A stretch of DNA of 64,000 bases from DAOUAG01 sp034432935 (lineage in GTDB: Bacteria; Chloroflexota; Dehalococcoidia; SM23-28-2; RBG-16-64-32). The notes beneath the pieces were generated by a model. The model did not search any database, was not told the DNA's origin, and saw nothing but the letters and a program-made list of their open reading frames with translations. The stretch lies in assembly GCA_034432935.1 (NCBI GenBank), contig DAOUBD010000005.1:1-64000 (forward strand), written 5' to 3'. Position numbers and translations under genes: made by a program. This document shows positions 34,236 to 43,412 of this stretch, piece by piece (within the stretch, counting starts at the first letter, position 1; each line of letters begins with the position of its first letter).

Positions 34236-35249
34236 GTGGCGGGTTACATCGTCTTCACGAGGCTGACGCCGGCCGGCCAGAAATCCCTTCGCAACAACCC
34301 CAACCGTCTGGCCGAGGTGGCGGCCCAGGTGCGCAGCCTGGGGGTCAAGATCACTAGGCAGTACGCCACCCTGGGAGACTACGACTTCATCACCTTCATA
34401 GAGGCGCCGGACAACGTGACGGTGGCCAAGGCGGCGGCCGAGATCAGCGCGCTGGGTACTATGCGCCTGGAGGTCTTCCCCGTCCTGTCCATGGACAGAT
34501 TCGCCCACCTGCTGCGCCTTCAGCCCTATCGAACGGAGCCCCACCGCTGGCAGACGGCCCTTTGGGCGCGGGCCATTCGCCGCGTGTTCCGCTACGTGGC
34601 CGCCACCCAGTACGTGCGCCGCTTCTGCCGTCCGCTGACCGTAGAGGGGCGGGAGAACCTGGAGGGCCTGAAGGGCCCCGCCGTCATCATCGCCAATCAC
34701 AGCTCGCATCTGGACACTCCCGTGGTGCTCAGCGCGCTGCCAGGACGTATCAGCAGCCGTCTGGCCATCGCTGCGGCGGCCGATAAGTTCTACGCCTCGC
34801 GCCGCAAGTTGGCGTGGCGCTACTCCCTCTTCCTCAACACCTTCCCGGTGCACCGCGGCGGCGGGGTCAAGCAGTTGGAGTACCCGCTGTCGCTCTTGGA
34901 GCGGGGCTGGTCCATCCTTATCTTTCCTGAGGGTGGCCGGTCCAAGACGGGGCAGATCGGCCGCTTCAAGGCGGGGCCGGCCATCATGGCCATGGAGGCT
35001 GGGGTGCCGGTGGTCCCCATCTACATGGAAGGTTTGCGGGAGATCCTCCCCAAGGGCTCGCGGCAGCCGCGGCCGGGGCCGGCGGTGGCCCGGATAGGCA
35101 GGCCCGTCTCCCTTGCTGGAGCGGCCTCCGTGGCCGAGGCCACGGTCTTGCTGGAGAACGCCATGCGCTCCCTGGCGGGCTTGCCCCCACGGCAGGCGGC
35201 GTCCCCGGCGGCCCAGCCGGGCGGCCTGGGGCAACCTACGGCTGGCTGA
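34236..35249 (+). CDS. GYD domain fused to PlsC-type acyltransferase
   Basis: Protein of 337 aa. Residues 1-95 are a GYD domain (LGDYDFITFIEAPDNVTVA) closely resembling the gene before it. Residues about 125-315 are a 1-acylglycerol-3-phosphate acyltransferase domain with catalytic NHSSHLD (HX4D) and the FPEGGRS substrate motif. The enzyme would acylate lysophosphatidate or a related acceptor at the membrane. Starts at GTG 34236, eight bases after the first GYD gene. The tail is Ala/Pro/Gly rich. The N-terminal domain may sense a ligand or mediate pairing; this is inference. Confidence 0.85.
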   Translation: MAGYIVFTRLTPAGQKSLRNNPNRLAEVAAQVRSLGVKITRQYATLGDYDFITFIEAPDNVTVAKAAAEISALGTMRLEVFPVLSMDRFAHLLRLQPYRTEPHRWQTALWARAIRRVFRYVAATQYVRRFCRPLTVEGRENLEGLKGPAVIIANHSSHLDTPVVLSALPGRISSRLAIAAAADKFYASRRKLAWRYSLFLNTFPVHRGGGVKQLEYPLSLLERGWSILIFPEGGRSKTGQIGRFKAGPAIMAMEAGVPVVPIYMEGLREILPKGSRQPRPGPAVARIGRPVSLAGAASVAEATVLLENAMRSLAGLPPRQAASPAAQPGGLGQPTAG

Positions 35250-35952
35250 CGGCGGCCTGGACCTTGGCCGCCAAGGCGTCCAGGCTCAGGCCTTCGACGG
35301 CGCTCGCGAAGGGATTCTGCGGCAGGGCAGACACCTTCCCGCCGTCGCCAATCCGGTAGTGTCCGGTCCAGGGCTGCGCTTCGTAGGTCCCGGTGACGGC
35401 GCCGGCCTTGAGGAAGAGGAGGGCGCGGTCGCCCGGGAGGAGGAGGGGGTCAGCGTCCGCCACGGCGAGAACGGCGCTGGTCCAGTCGAGATATGGTTGG
35501 GGGCCGCCGCCCTGGCGCAAGGTTATGGTAGCGGGAGGGGCGCCTTTGAGGACCTGCTGGACTGAGATGGTGACGGAAGCCTGCCACTGGGGCTCGAAGG
35601 ACACCCCCTGGGCGGTGCCCACCACGATAGCGTCAGCAGCCTGCGCGGCCTCGGCCAGGGTCGGGTAGGGCGGCGGGTAGTCCGCGCTGAGGGGGACCCT
35701 GGGCAGGGAGCTGAGGCCGGCGTCCGGAGAGTTGAACTGGGCCAGCCACTGGGAGAGCCTGGACTCGAACTCCTTCTGGGAGCTCGCGATGAGGGTCTGG
35801 CACTCGGCGCTGGAGAGGCCCTGGCAGGGGTCTTGGGCCTTCGGCTCGCCGCTCTGGCCGCCAGAGGCGATGGCGTAGACCCCAGCCGCCAGGGCCAGGC
35901 CGGCCAGCACGCTGACTATGGCCCCTGCCGTTCGGAGACGCGTAAGCCTCAT
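35236..35952 (-). CDS. Secreted or membrane-anchored protein of unknown function
   Basis: Protein of 238 aa from ATG 35952, which has an AAGGAGG Shine-Dalgarno eight bases upstream. A basic N-terminus and a hydrophobic segment (about 9-28) form a signal peptide or anchor. The mature part holds ADAIVVGTAQGVSFEP, VQQVLKGAPPATITLRQGGG and LLLPGDRALLFLKAG. This beta-rich pattern is common among secreted proteins with no assigned role. It follows the broken metalloprotease gene by 14 bases, so both may be co-expressed. The last 14 bases overlap the convergent acyltransferase gene. Confidence 0.75.
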   Translation of the reverse strand: MRLTRLRTAGAIVSVLAGLALAAGVYAIASGGQSGEPKAQDPCQGLSSAECQTLIASSQKEFESRLSQWLAQFNSPDAGLSSLPRVPLSADYPPPYPTLAEAAQAADAIVVGTAQGVSFEPQWQASVTISVQQVLKGAPPATITLRQGGGPQPYLDWTSAVLAVADADPLLLPGDRALLFLKAGAVTGTYEAQPWTGHYRIGDGGKVSALPQNPFASAVEGLSLDALAAKVQAAVSQP

Positions 35953-35966
35953 GATGCCTGCCTCCT

Positions 35967-36625
35967 TCAGTAAGGCCAGCGGTAGATACAGCGGATGCCC
36001 CAGAATAGTGTAGCTGAGCTTGGGCAATCCCAGACGCCTATGTCCACGGCCTGAGGCCCAACTCGGGGCGGGGTTGTTACTGCCCAGTACATCAGCGCCG
36101 TTGGGTTGTCATGGTGGGCGAGACCAAGAGCGTGGCCGTACTCGCGCGCAAACAGCCATTGCTGTTGGTCGAAGTAAAGCGGAAAATCCCCCTGTCGATA
36201 TCTATGTTAGAGTACCATATGTTGATCGCGACCATGTAGCTGAAGCAGACTCCGGCCGTGTTGCAGTTACTGGTTATGGCCCACCCCGGCGTGGAGGCTT
36301 GATCCCTGACGTAAACCCAGGTGTCGTTGGTCTGCGGGGCCCAGTGCAGCATTTGCGGGCCGTCCGCGTCATTCCGCGCCCACATCGCATTATTGAACGC
36401 ATCCCACCACCACGCGCGTTGGTCCGAGAACTCGTCGATCAGCCGGACAGGCAACCATTGGTCCAGAACCCAGTTACTCCGGCAGAGCCTCGGGGTGCCT
36501 GCCTTCCAGCACGTGCCGTAACCCATCGCGTGCCCCGCCTCAGCCGGGCCTGGGCTGAATACCAATAACCATATTAAGGCGCTTGCTGTCGAAACTGCGC
36601 CGTGCCACGCGAGAACCCGCCGCAT
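35967..36625 (-). pseudogene. Frameshifted matrixin-like secreted metalloprotease
   Basis: The first frame encodes a signal peptide (to about residue 30, ending PAEA) and about 115 further residues, then runs into a stop at 36092. From the C5 run at 36188-36192 (G5 on the coding strand) the adjacent frame continues to a stop at 35967. It encodes YFDQQQWLF, REYGHALGLAHHD and NPTALMYW, the zinc site and Met-turn of matrixin-type proteases. One extra base in the run would join the frames into about 219 aa. The first zinc His is also Arg here (REYGH instead of HExGH). Either a decaying gene or a sequencing error. Confidence 0.7.
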
Positions 36626-36762
36626 GGCTATACTGTGTGTGTGTCAAGTGCTGTCAGTGGCAGAGAAAGGCGATACGAGGACATTGTCGGTTGCACGGGG
36701 CAAGAAACGTTTGAAATCGCACTCGGAGACGTACCAAGCGGCTCGGAAGGGCCAGCGGTTGG

Positions 36763-37956
36763 CTAGCTGCGCCGGGCCGCTCGCCCGGGCCGCTGGGGGG
36801 ATGGCGCAGGGGCCAGTGCGATGATCTCGCTGGCGCTGCCCTCCGCTAGCTGGCCCAGGCCGCGCCTCTCGGCTATCACCCTCTGCCCTTCCTCCAGCAA
36901 AGCGCTGAGGAACTCCGCCTCCGGCACGACCCTCACCACTTGCCCCTTGCGGAAGATGGCGCCCCGGCCCTTCCCGGCCGCCAGCCCGACATCGGCATCC
37001 CTCGATTCGCCCGGCCCGTTGACGACGCAGCCCATGACGGCCACGGTGATGGGTTCGCCCAGGGCCTGGAAGTGCGCCTCCACCTGTTTGGCCAGGGGGA
37101 TCAGGTCCACTTCGATGCGGCCGCAAGTGGGGCAGGCCACGATGGTGGGGCCGCGCTGGCGCAGGTTGAGCGACTTCAGGATCTCCCAGCAGACGGGCAG
37201 CTCCTCGACGGGGTCCGCCGCCAGCGACACGCGGATGGTATCGCCGATGCCCTCCGCCAGGAGGATGCCGATGCCTACAGCCGAACGCACGCTGCCGGCG
37301 CCGGGCGTCCCGGCTTCGGTGACGCCCAGGTGCAGGGGATACGGCACCCGGCGGGCGATCTCCCGGTAGGCGGCGACCATGGTGGGGACATCGAAGGCCT
37401 TAAGGGAGACCTTGATGTCCTCGAAGCCCATCTCCTCCAATATGCCGATCTCCCAGAGGGCGGCGTCCACCATCCGCCGGGCCTTGCTGGGAGGCATCTC
37501 GCCCTCGGCCAGGGGCGGCAAGGGCGGCAGAGAGCCCTCGTTGACGCCCACCCGGATGGGGATGCCCCGCTCCTTGGCCGCCCTCACCACCTGCCGCACC
37601 TTCCCAGGATCCCGGATGTTGCCCGGGTTCAGCCTCAGGCCGTGGACGCCGGCTTGGATGGAGGCCAGGGCCAGGCGATGGTCGAAGTGGATGTCCGCTA
37701 TGATGGGCACCGGAGTCCGGCGCACGATCTCCGGCAGCGCCTCCGCCGCTTGGCGGTCCGGCACGGCCACCCGCACGATCTCGGCGCCAGCGTCTGCCAG
37801 GCGGGCGATCTGCTCGACGGTGGCCTTGGCGTCGGCGGTATCGGTGTTGGTCATCGTTTGCACCACGATGGGTGCGCCGCCTCCCACCTGTACGCCGCCC
37901 ACGAAGACGGGCCGTGAGGGCCTGCGGGGCGCCAGGGGCGTGGTTCCCTCCGTCAT
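36763..37956 (-). CDS. ispG: 4-hydroxy-3-methylbut-2-enyl diphosphate synthase IspG
   Basis: 4Fe-4S enzyme of the MEP isoprenoid pathway, reducing MEcPP to HMBPP. It is 397 aa with the TIM-barrel half (PVPIIADIHFDHRLAL, RLNPGNI) and the cluster half (ACPTCGRIEVDL and MGCVVNGPGES). ATG 37956 overlaps the rseP stop by four bases. The gene sits with dxr and uppS, other isoprenoid genes, and depends on Fe-S supply such as the SUF system in this window. Confidence 0.96.
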   Translation of the reverse strand: MTEGTTPLAPRRPSRPVFVGGVQVGGGAPIVVQTMTNTDTADAKATVEQIARLADAGAEIVRVAVPDRQAAEALPEIVRRTPVPIIADIHFDHRLALASIQAGVHGLRLNPGNIRDPGKVRQVVRAAKERGIPIRVGVNEGSLPPLPPLAEGEMPPSKARRMVDAALWEIGILEEMGFEDIKVSLKAFDVPTMVAAYREIARRVPYPLHLGVTEAGTPGAGSVRSAVGIGILLAEGIGDTIRVSLAADPVEELPVCWEILKSLNLRQRGPTIVACPTCGRIEVDLIPLAKQVEAHFQALGEPITVAVMGCVVNGPGESRDADVGLAAGKGRGAIFRKGQVVRVVPEAEFLSALLEEGQRVIAERRGLGQLAEGSASEIIALAPAPSPQRPGRAARRS

Positions 37957-39044
37957 TCGAATAGGCTCCGGCCGCTGATGATGCGGATGATATCGAAGTA
38001 GGTGACGACAACGGCCATGGTGATGATGATAGCCAGGCCGATGAGGTGGACGATGGCCTCCTTCTCTGGCGCGATGCGCTTGCCGCCCCGGGCGATCTCT
38101 ATGAGCACGAAGGCGATTCGCCCGCCGTCCAGCATGGGCAGCGGGAGGATGTTGATGATGGCCAGGTTGATGGAGAGGAGGGCTGCGAAGTCCAGCAAGG
38201 TCTGCCAGCCTGACTCCTGAACCACCTCGCCGGTGGCCTGGGCGATGCCGACGGGGCCGGCTACATCCGGCCCAGAACCGCCGTGGAACATGGCCACGAT
38301 CTGGTTTCGAGCCAGGATCAGGGAGTCCCAGGTGGCTGTCCACCCCTTGGGCAGGGCCTTCCAGAGCGGGTAGCTCTCAGTATCGTGGAACTGGGGGTAC
38401 TTGTTGGCGATGATAATCCCCGTGGGGCCCTGCCCCGAAGGCGGCGCCCAGCGGGCTTTGACCGGGACCTCCAGGACCTGCGTCTGTCCGCCGCTGCCCA
38501 GGACCTGGCGTTTCACGGTGAATTTGACGGTCTCCCCCATGTTCAGGCGGATAAGGCGCCCCACCTCTTGCGTGTTCTTCACGGACTCCCCGTTCAGGGC
38601 CAGGATGGTGTCTCCGGGTTGCAGGCCGGCCTCCGCCGCCGGCGAACCCTGGGCCACGGCCTCGATGACAGCCGGTCCCACGGGCACCTGACGCGGGATC
38701 ATGAAGGCGATGGCGAAAAGGATCACCGGCAGGATGAAGTTCATGCCGGACCCCGCGCCCAAGACGATGAGACGCTTCCAGGCCGCCTGGGCCGCCAGGC
38801 TCTGAGGGTCGGACGGGTCTTCTTCCCCCAGGAGCCTCACGAAGCCGCCCAGGGGCAGCCAGTTGATGGAGTAGAGGGTGCCTTTCCAGTTGAAGCCCCA
38901 GATGCGAGGCGGATACCCGAGCCCCGCTTCCAGCACCTTCACCTTGAACAGCTTGGCGGTGATGTAATGGCCCAGCTCGTGGAAGACGATGAGGCCCACC
39001 AGCATGGCCAGGAAGGGCAAGACGGAGTAAATCACACCCGCCAT
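37953..39044 (-). CDS. rseP: Site-2 protease RseP, M50 family
   Basis: Intramembrane zinc metalloprotease of 363 aa. HELGH lies in the first helix (His22, Glu23, His26), a PDZ domain spans about 125-200 (GSPAAEAGLQPGDTILALNG) and the third metal ligand motif NILPLPMLDGGR is near 320. Such proteases cut anti-sigma factors and leftover signal peptides. ATG 39044 lies seven bases after dxr. An in-frame start further upstream would overlap dxr by more than 100 bases and adds residues unlike the family. Confidence 0.94.
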   Translation of the reverse strand: MAGVIYSVLPFLAMLVGLIVFHELGHYITAKLFKVKVLEAGLGYPPRIWGFNWKGTLYSINWLPLGGFVRLLGEEDPSDPQSLAAQAAWKRLIVLGAGSGMNFILPVILFAIAFMIPRQVPVGPAVIEAVAQGSPAAEAGLQPGDTILALNGESVKNTQEVGRLIRLNMGETVKFTVKRQVLGSGGQTQVLEVPVKARWAPPSGQGPTGIIIANKYPQFHDTESYPLWKALPKGWTATWDSLILARNQIVAMFHGGSGPDVAGPVGIAQATGEVVQESGWQTLLDFAALLSINLAIINILPLPMLDGGRIAFVLIEIARGGKRIAPEKEAIVHLIGLAIIITMAVVVTYFDIIRIISGRSLFE

Positions 39045-39051
39045 AGCGGCC

Positions 39052-40200
39052 TCACGCCTTTGCTCGCACCCAGTCCTCGGCCCACTCCCTGGCCCAGGCA
39101 TCGGCCGCCAGCACCTGGTCCAGCGATGGGTTCGGGGTGCTGCGATGGTTGCTGAGGGCGTCATCGATGAGGTGGGCTATATCCGGGAAGGGGATGTGTC
39201 CTGCCAGGAAGTGCTGCACCGCCACCTCATCGGCGGCCGCCAGGACCGCCGGGTAGGTGCCCCCCTGGCGGCCGGCCTCCAGGGCCAGGCGCAGGCAGGG
39301 GAAGCGTTTGGTGTCTGGCATGCCGAAGTTCAGGGTTCCTATCATCTCCAATTCGAGCCGTGGCACCGCCGCCCCCGGCAGCCTCTCCGGATAGGTCAGC
39401 GCGCACTGAATAGGTAGACGCATATCCGGCACCCCCAGTTGCGCCTTCACGGAGCCGTCGCGGAACTCCACCAACGAGTGGACGATGCTCTCCCGGTGGA
39501 GGAGGACGTCGATGCGCTCCAGGGGGACATCGAAGAGCCAGCGGGCCTCGATGCACTCCAGGCCCTTGTTCAAGAGGGTGGCGCTGTCCACGGTGATCTT
39601 TCGGCCCATCTGCCAGTTGGGGTGGCGCAGCGCCTCTTCCGCCGTGACCCTGGCCAGCTCTTCCGGACGCAGGTCCCGGAAGGGCCCGCCCGAGGCCGTG
39701 AGGACGATGCGCTCGACGCAGGCCGGGTCTTCACCCCAGAGGCACTGCCAGATGGCTGAATGCTCGGAATCGATGGGCCTGATCTCGGCCTTGGCCCTCC
39801 GCGCCTCGGCGGTGACGATGTGGCCCGCCACCACCAGCACCTCTTTGTTAGCTATGGCCACGTTCTTCCCCGCCCGCACGGCGGCCAGCGTTGGGCCGAT
39901 CCCGGCGGCCCCCGCAGTGGCCACCACGACGATGTCCACCGAGGGGTGCGTCGCCATCTCTTCCATCTCCGCCCAGCGGGATGGCAGGTGGCCAGCCGCC
40001 GCCCTCTGCCGAAGGTACTGTCCCTCCCGGCTGGCGTACACGAAGGCCGGACGGAACTCGCGGGCCTGCTCTTCGAGGAGGGTGACGTTGTCGCCCGCCG
40101 CCAGGGCCACCACCCGGAACCGATCGGGCAGCGAACGCACCACGTCCAGCGTCTGGCGGCCGATGGAACCCGTGGAGCCCAGGATGGCCAGGCCCGTCAT
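39052..40200 (-). CDS. dxr: 1-deoxy-D-xylulose 5-phosphate reductoisomerase
   Basis: Second enzyme of the MEP pathway, converting DXP to MEP with NADPH. The 382 aa chain starts MTGLAILGSTGSIGRQTLDV, the NADPH loop of the family. It contains ASGGPFRD, the metal and substrate segment PIDSEHSAIWQCL, and HPNWQMGRKITVDSATL. ATG 40200 is chosen because the nucleotide-binding strand must begin there. GGAG lies nine bases upstream. Confidence 0.97.
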   Translation of the reverse strand: MTGLAILGSTGSIGRQTLDVVRSLPDRFRVVALAAGDNVTLLEEQAREFRPAFVYASREGQYLRQRAAAGHLPSRWAEMEEMATHPSVDIVVVATAGAAGIGPTLAAVRAGKNVAIANKEVLVVAGHIVTAEARRAKAEIRPIDSEHSAIWQCLWGEDPACVERIVLTASGGPFRDLRPEELARVTAEEALRHPNWQMGRKITVDSATLLNKGLECIEARWLFDVPLERIDVLLHRESIVHSLVEFRDGSVKAQLGVPDMRLPIQCALTYPERLPGAAVPRLELEMIGTLNFGMPDTKRFPCLRLALEAGRQGGTYPAVLAAADEVAVQHFLAGHIPFPDIAHLIDDALSNHRSTPNPSLDQVLAADAWAREWAEDWVRAKA

Positions 40201-40306
40201 CGGCGCGGGCTCCAAGGGCCAAGGCGCGGCCTGGCGAGGCAAGCCCTTTGCTTTCCTTGTGCGGGGGAGAGCCGCTTTGGGGAAGGCCAGCGGATGAGCA
40301 CGGGCG

Positions 40307-41149
40307 CTAGCGGACGGCCCATATCACAAAATAGTATACCAAAGGGGCCGTGAAGAGGACGGCATCGATGCGGTCCAGGAAGCCGCCGTGTCCAGGGATG
40401 AGGTCGCTGGTGTCTTTTACGCCGGCGCCGCGCTTTATGAGGGACTCCGCCAGGTCTCCCAGGACGGCCGTAATGGGCAGCAGAATGCCCAGAGGGACGA
40501 TGTGCCGCCAGGCGGCATCCAGGCCGGTAACCTGGTTGAGGGCGATGACGGAGGCGAAGCCGCCGATGAGGCCGGCGGCGGTTCCCTCCAGCGTCTTGCC
40601 GGGGCTGATGGCCGGCGCGATGCGCACGCGGCCCACGGCCCTCCCCACCAGATAAGCTGCCGTATCGGCCCCGAAGGTGCTGAACACCGCCAGTAGGGCC
40701 CAGCGCCCATCGTCATCCAAAGCCCGCAGGAAGACCAGGTGCGACCCCAAGTAGCCGACGTAGGCCAGGCCGCTGACCGCCCACAGCCAGTCGCGGAGTC
40801 CGGTGAGGGGCTGCGCCTGGGCGACTTGGTAGAGGAAGATCAGCCCCACGGCGGCGGCGAAGGCCCCGGCCCATTCGTCGGCGCCCCGATCAGCGGCCAC
40901 GGCGAGGCCCAGCACGGCGCCGGCGCCCAGTAGCGCCGGGGCGCGCTGGCGATACAAAGGGGGGGCGGGCCGCTGCATGCCGGGCGACGTGAGGGGCCGG
41001 GAAACGGGGTCGGTCACGGCGTAGAACTCGAGCACGGCCAACACCAGGATGACAGCGACGGCAGCGGTATAGAGGGCGCCCCCAAGGAGGATCAGGGCCA
41101 CGATGATGGGCACGCCCAGGACCGTTGTCAGAAGCCGCTGGGCGAGCAT
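40307..41149 (-). CDS. cdsA: Phosphatidate cytidylyltransferase CdsA
   Basis: Integral membrane enzyme making CDP-diacylglycerol from phosphatidate and CTP. It is 280 aa with about eight hydrophobic segments and the C-terminal CDS signature SDLIPGHGGFLDRIDAVL near 245-262. It lies six bases after uppS. Substrate could come from acyltransferases such as the PlsC-type enzyme at 34.2 kb. Confidence 0.95.
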   Translation of the reverse strand: MLAQRLLTTVLGVPIIVALILLGGALYTAAVAVILVLAVLEFYAVTDPVSRPLTSPGMQRPAPPLYRQRAPALLGAGAVLGLAVAADRGADEWAGAFAAAVGLIFLYQVAQAQPLTGLRDWLWAVSGLAYVGYLGSHLVFLRALDDDGRWALLAVFSTFGADTAAYLVGRAVGRVRIAPAISPGKTLEGTAAGLIGGFASVIALNQVTGLDAAWRHIVPLGILLPITAVLGDLAESLIKRGAGVKDTSDLIPGHGGFLDRIDAVLFTAPLVYYFVIWAVR

Positions 41150-41155
41150 GCGGGG

Positions 41156-42001
41156 CTAGCCCGCACGGCCGTGGAGGCCGTTAGAGGGCGCTCGGCGGCT
41201 GCCGTTCTGGCGGCCGTCTGGGTCGCATGGCGGCCCGTCCACCTCGCCCGGCAAGAGGCCGCCGAACCTCCGGGCCCGCCGGCTGTAGGCCAAGAGGGCC
41301 TCGTCAACGTCCGGGATGTCGAAGTCCGGCCAGTACACAGGCGTGAAGTAGAACTCCGCGTAAGCTCCCTGCCACAGGAGGAAGTTGGAGATGCGCATTT
41401 CGCCGGCGGTGCGGATAACCAGGTCCGGGTCCGGCAGGCCAGCGGTGGAGAGGTACGAGGCCACCAACGCCTCGTCGATCCGTTCGGCCGGGACGCCATC
41501 GCGGACGATACGGCGCACCGCCTCGACTATCTCAGCGCGGCCACCGTAGTTCCAGGCCAGAGCCAGGGTCATGCGCTGGTTGTCCTTGGTCAGCTCGATG
41601 GCCTCTCGCACCTGCTGCTGGAGCTTCGGCTTCAGGGGCGAGAGGTCGCCCAGGTGGACGAGACGTATCCCCTCGCGGTGCAGGTTCTCCAGCTCGCGCC
41701 TGAGAAATAACGAGAGGAGGCGCATTAAGCCCCGGACCTCATAGTCGGGGCGCTCCCAGTTCTCGGTGGAGAAGGCGTAGAGGGTCAGGCAGGGGATGCC
41801 GTAGTCGGCGAAGCGCTGGATGACCCGGCGGATGTTCTCCGTGCCGGCCCGGTGGCCGAAGAGGCGGGGCCGGCCCCGGGCACGCGCCCAGCGTCCGTTG
41901 CCGTCCATGATGATGGCGACGTGGTCTGGTATCGGCGATATCGGAAGGGGCGGGGCATGGGATGCCCTTCGCTTCCGGCTAAAGGAGATTGCTGTGGCCA
42001 T
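41156..42001 (-). CDS. uppS: Undecaprenyl diphosphate synthase
   Basis: cis-prenyltransferase producing the C55 lipid carrier for cell-wall synthesis. It is 281 aa with the catalytic loop IIMDGNGRWARARG (Asp in MDGN), FSTENWERP and the C-terminal RTAGEMRISNFLLWQ and EFYFTP motifs. The C-terminal 40 residues are basic and not conserved. A TATACT -10 (42013-42018) ends 11 bases before the ATG, hinting at an internal promoter with a very short leader. Confidence 0.95.
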   Translation of the reverse strand: MATAISFSRKRRASHAPPLPISPIPDHVAIIMDGNGRWARARGRPRLFGHRAGTENIRRVIQRFADYGIPCLTLYAFSTENWERPDYEVRGLMRLLSLFLRRELENLHREGIRLVHLGDLSPLKPKLQQQVREAIELTKDNQRMTLALAWNYGGRAEIVEAVRRIVRDGVPAERIDEALVASYLSTAGLPDPDLVIRTAGEMRISNFLLWQGAYAEFYFTPVYWPDFDIPDVDEALLAYSRRARRFGGLLPGEVDGPPCDPDGRQNGSRRAPSNGLHGRAG

Positions 42002-42052
42002 CTTTGTTCACAAGTATAACGTTGCAGGCGGGGCATGGGTGGCGCGCCGCGT

Positions 42053-42610
42053 TTAGACTGTAAGGAGTTCCTTCTCCTTCTCCTCGCCGATCTTATCGAT
42101 CTCCTTGATCTGCTCGTCCGTCAGCTTCTGGAGCTCGGCCTCTGCGCGATGGAGCTCGTCTTGGGAGATCTCGTGATCATGTTCCAGGCGGCGCAGGTGC
42201 TCGTGCACATCCCGGCGGATGTTGCGCACCGCCACCCGTGCTTCCTCCACCCGTTTGCGCACGTGGCGCACCAGCTCCCGCCGCCTTTCCTCCGTAAGGG
42301 GCGGGATGGACAGACGTATCACGGTGCCGTCGTTGTTGGGGGTTAGCCCCAGGTCCGACTTGAGGATGGCCTTCTCGATGGCCCCGATGCTGGTGCGGTC
42401 GTAGGGCTGGATGACTAGCAGGCGGGCGTCGGGGGCGGTGATAGTGGCCAGTTGGTTGAGGGGGGTGGGCGTCCCATAGTAGTCCACCCGCAGGTGCTCG
42501 ACGATGCCAGGGCTGGCCCGGCCCGTGCGGACAGCGGCCAGCTCGTGGACTAGGGCCTCGACGGCCTTATGCATGCGGGCCTTGGCCTCGCTAAGCTGCT
42601 GCTGTTCCAT
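42053..42610 (-). CDS. frr: Ribosome recycling factor
   Basis: Releases ribosomes from mRNA after termination together with EF-G. The 185 aa length and sequence blocks LVHELAAVRTGRAS, YDRTSIGAIEKAILKSDLG, NDGTVIRLSIPPLTEERR and RRDVHEHL are those of the family. Part of the canonical tsf-pyrH-frr-uppS order. GGAG lies eight bases before ATG. Confidence 0.97.
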   Translation of the reverse strand: MEQQQLSEAKARMHKAVEALVHELAAVRTGRASPGIVEHLRVDYYGTPTPLNQLATITAPDARLLVIQPYDRTSIGAIEKAILKSDLGLTPNNDGTVIRLSIPPLTEERRRELVRHVRKRVEEARVAVRNIRRDVHEHLRRLEHDHEISQDELHRAEAELQKLTDEQIKEIDKIGEEKEKELLTV

Positions 42611-42626
42611 GGCTTCTGCTCCTGCC

Positions 42627-43394
42627 TCAGCGGCTGCGGCGGGCTACCGGCGCCTCCTCCAGCACGGTCTCCAGGTCGCCCACCCTGGTGCCGGCATGGG
42701 CCCCCGCAGCGACCCGCTCGATGGAGTGAGGTATGCGGAGGTCGAACACCACCACCGGCAAGTGGTTCTCCATACACAGGGAGAGGGCGGTGGAGTCCAT
42801 GACGGCCACCCGGCGGTTGAGGGCGTCTAGGTACGACAGGGTGCGGAACTTGCGGGCGCTGGGGTCCTTGAAGGGGTCGTTCTCGTAGACGCCATCGACG
42901 TTCTTCTTGGCCATAAGCAGGACATCGGCGTCGATCTCGATGGCCCTCAGGGCGGCTGCTGTGTCCGTCGTCATGTACGGATTGCCGGTTCCGGCGGCAA
43001 AGATGACCACCCGGCCCTTCTCCAGGTGGCGGATGGCCCGTCGGCGGATGTAGGGCTCGGCCAGGGCTGTGACAGTGATGGCCGACTGGGTTCGCACGGT
43101 GATGCCGTGGCGCTCGAGCGCGTCCTGGAGGGCGAGGGCGTTGATGATTGTGGCCAGCATGCCGGCGTAGTCCCCTGTAGCCCGGTCCATCCCGGCCGCC
43201 GAGGCTGTGGCGCCCCGGAAGATGTTGCCGCCACCCACCACGATGGCCACCTGGGTGCCCTGCTCCTGGACCTTCTTTATCTGTTGGGCGATGTTGTCCA
43301 GGGTGGCCGGGTCGATACCGTAGGGTAGGTCCCCCTGTAGCGCCTCGCCACTGAGCTTGAGGAGGATCCGTTTGTAGGGAGGATCAGCGCTCAT
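42627..43394 (-). CDS. pyrH: Uridylate kinase PyrH
   Basis: Phosphorylates UMP to UDP. It is an amino-acid-kinase-fold protein of 255 aa with ILLKLSGEALQG, VVGGGNIFRG and GTGNPYMTTDTAAALRA, all diagnostic of bacterial PyrH. The gene lies between tsf and frr with 18- and 16-base gaps, so it is almost certainly in the rpsB operon. Confidence 0.97.
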   Translation of the reverse strand: MSADPPYKRILLKLSGEALQGDLPYGIDPATLDNIAQQIKKVQEQGTQVAIVVGGGNIFRGATASAAGMDRATGDYAGMLATIINALALQDALERHGITVRTQSAITVTALAEPYIRRRAIRHLEKGRVVIFAAGTGNPYMTTDTAAALRAIEIDADVLLMAKKNVDGVYENDPFKDPSARKFRTLSYLDALNRRVAVMDSTALSLCMENHLPVVVFDLRIPHSIERVAAGAHAGTRVGDLETVLEEAPVARRSR

Positions 43395-43412
43395 GCCGGC
43401 CTCACCGGAACC

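Noticed and set aside
36092..36625. A complete 177-residue secreted protein
   Set aside because: The last 37 residues are out-of-frame with a downstream metalloprotease signature, so a frameshifted gene explains the region better.
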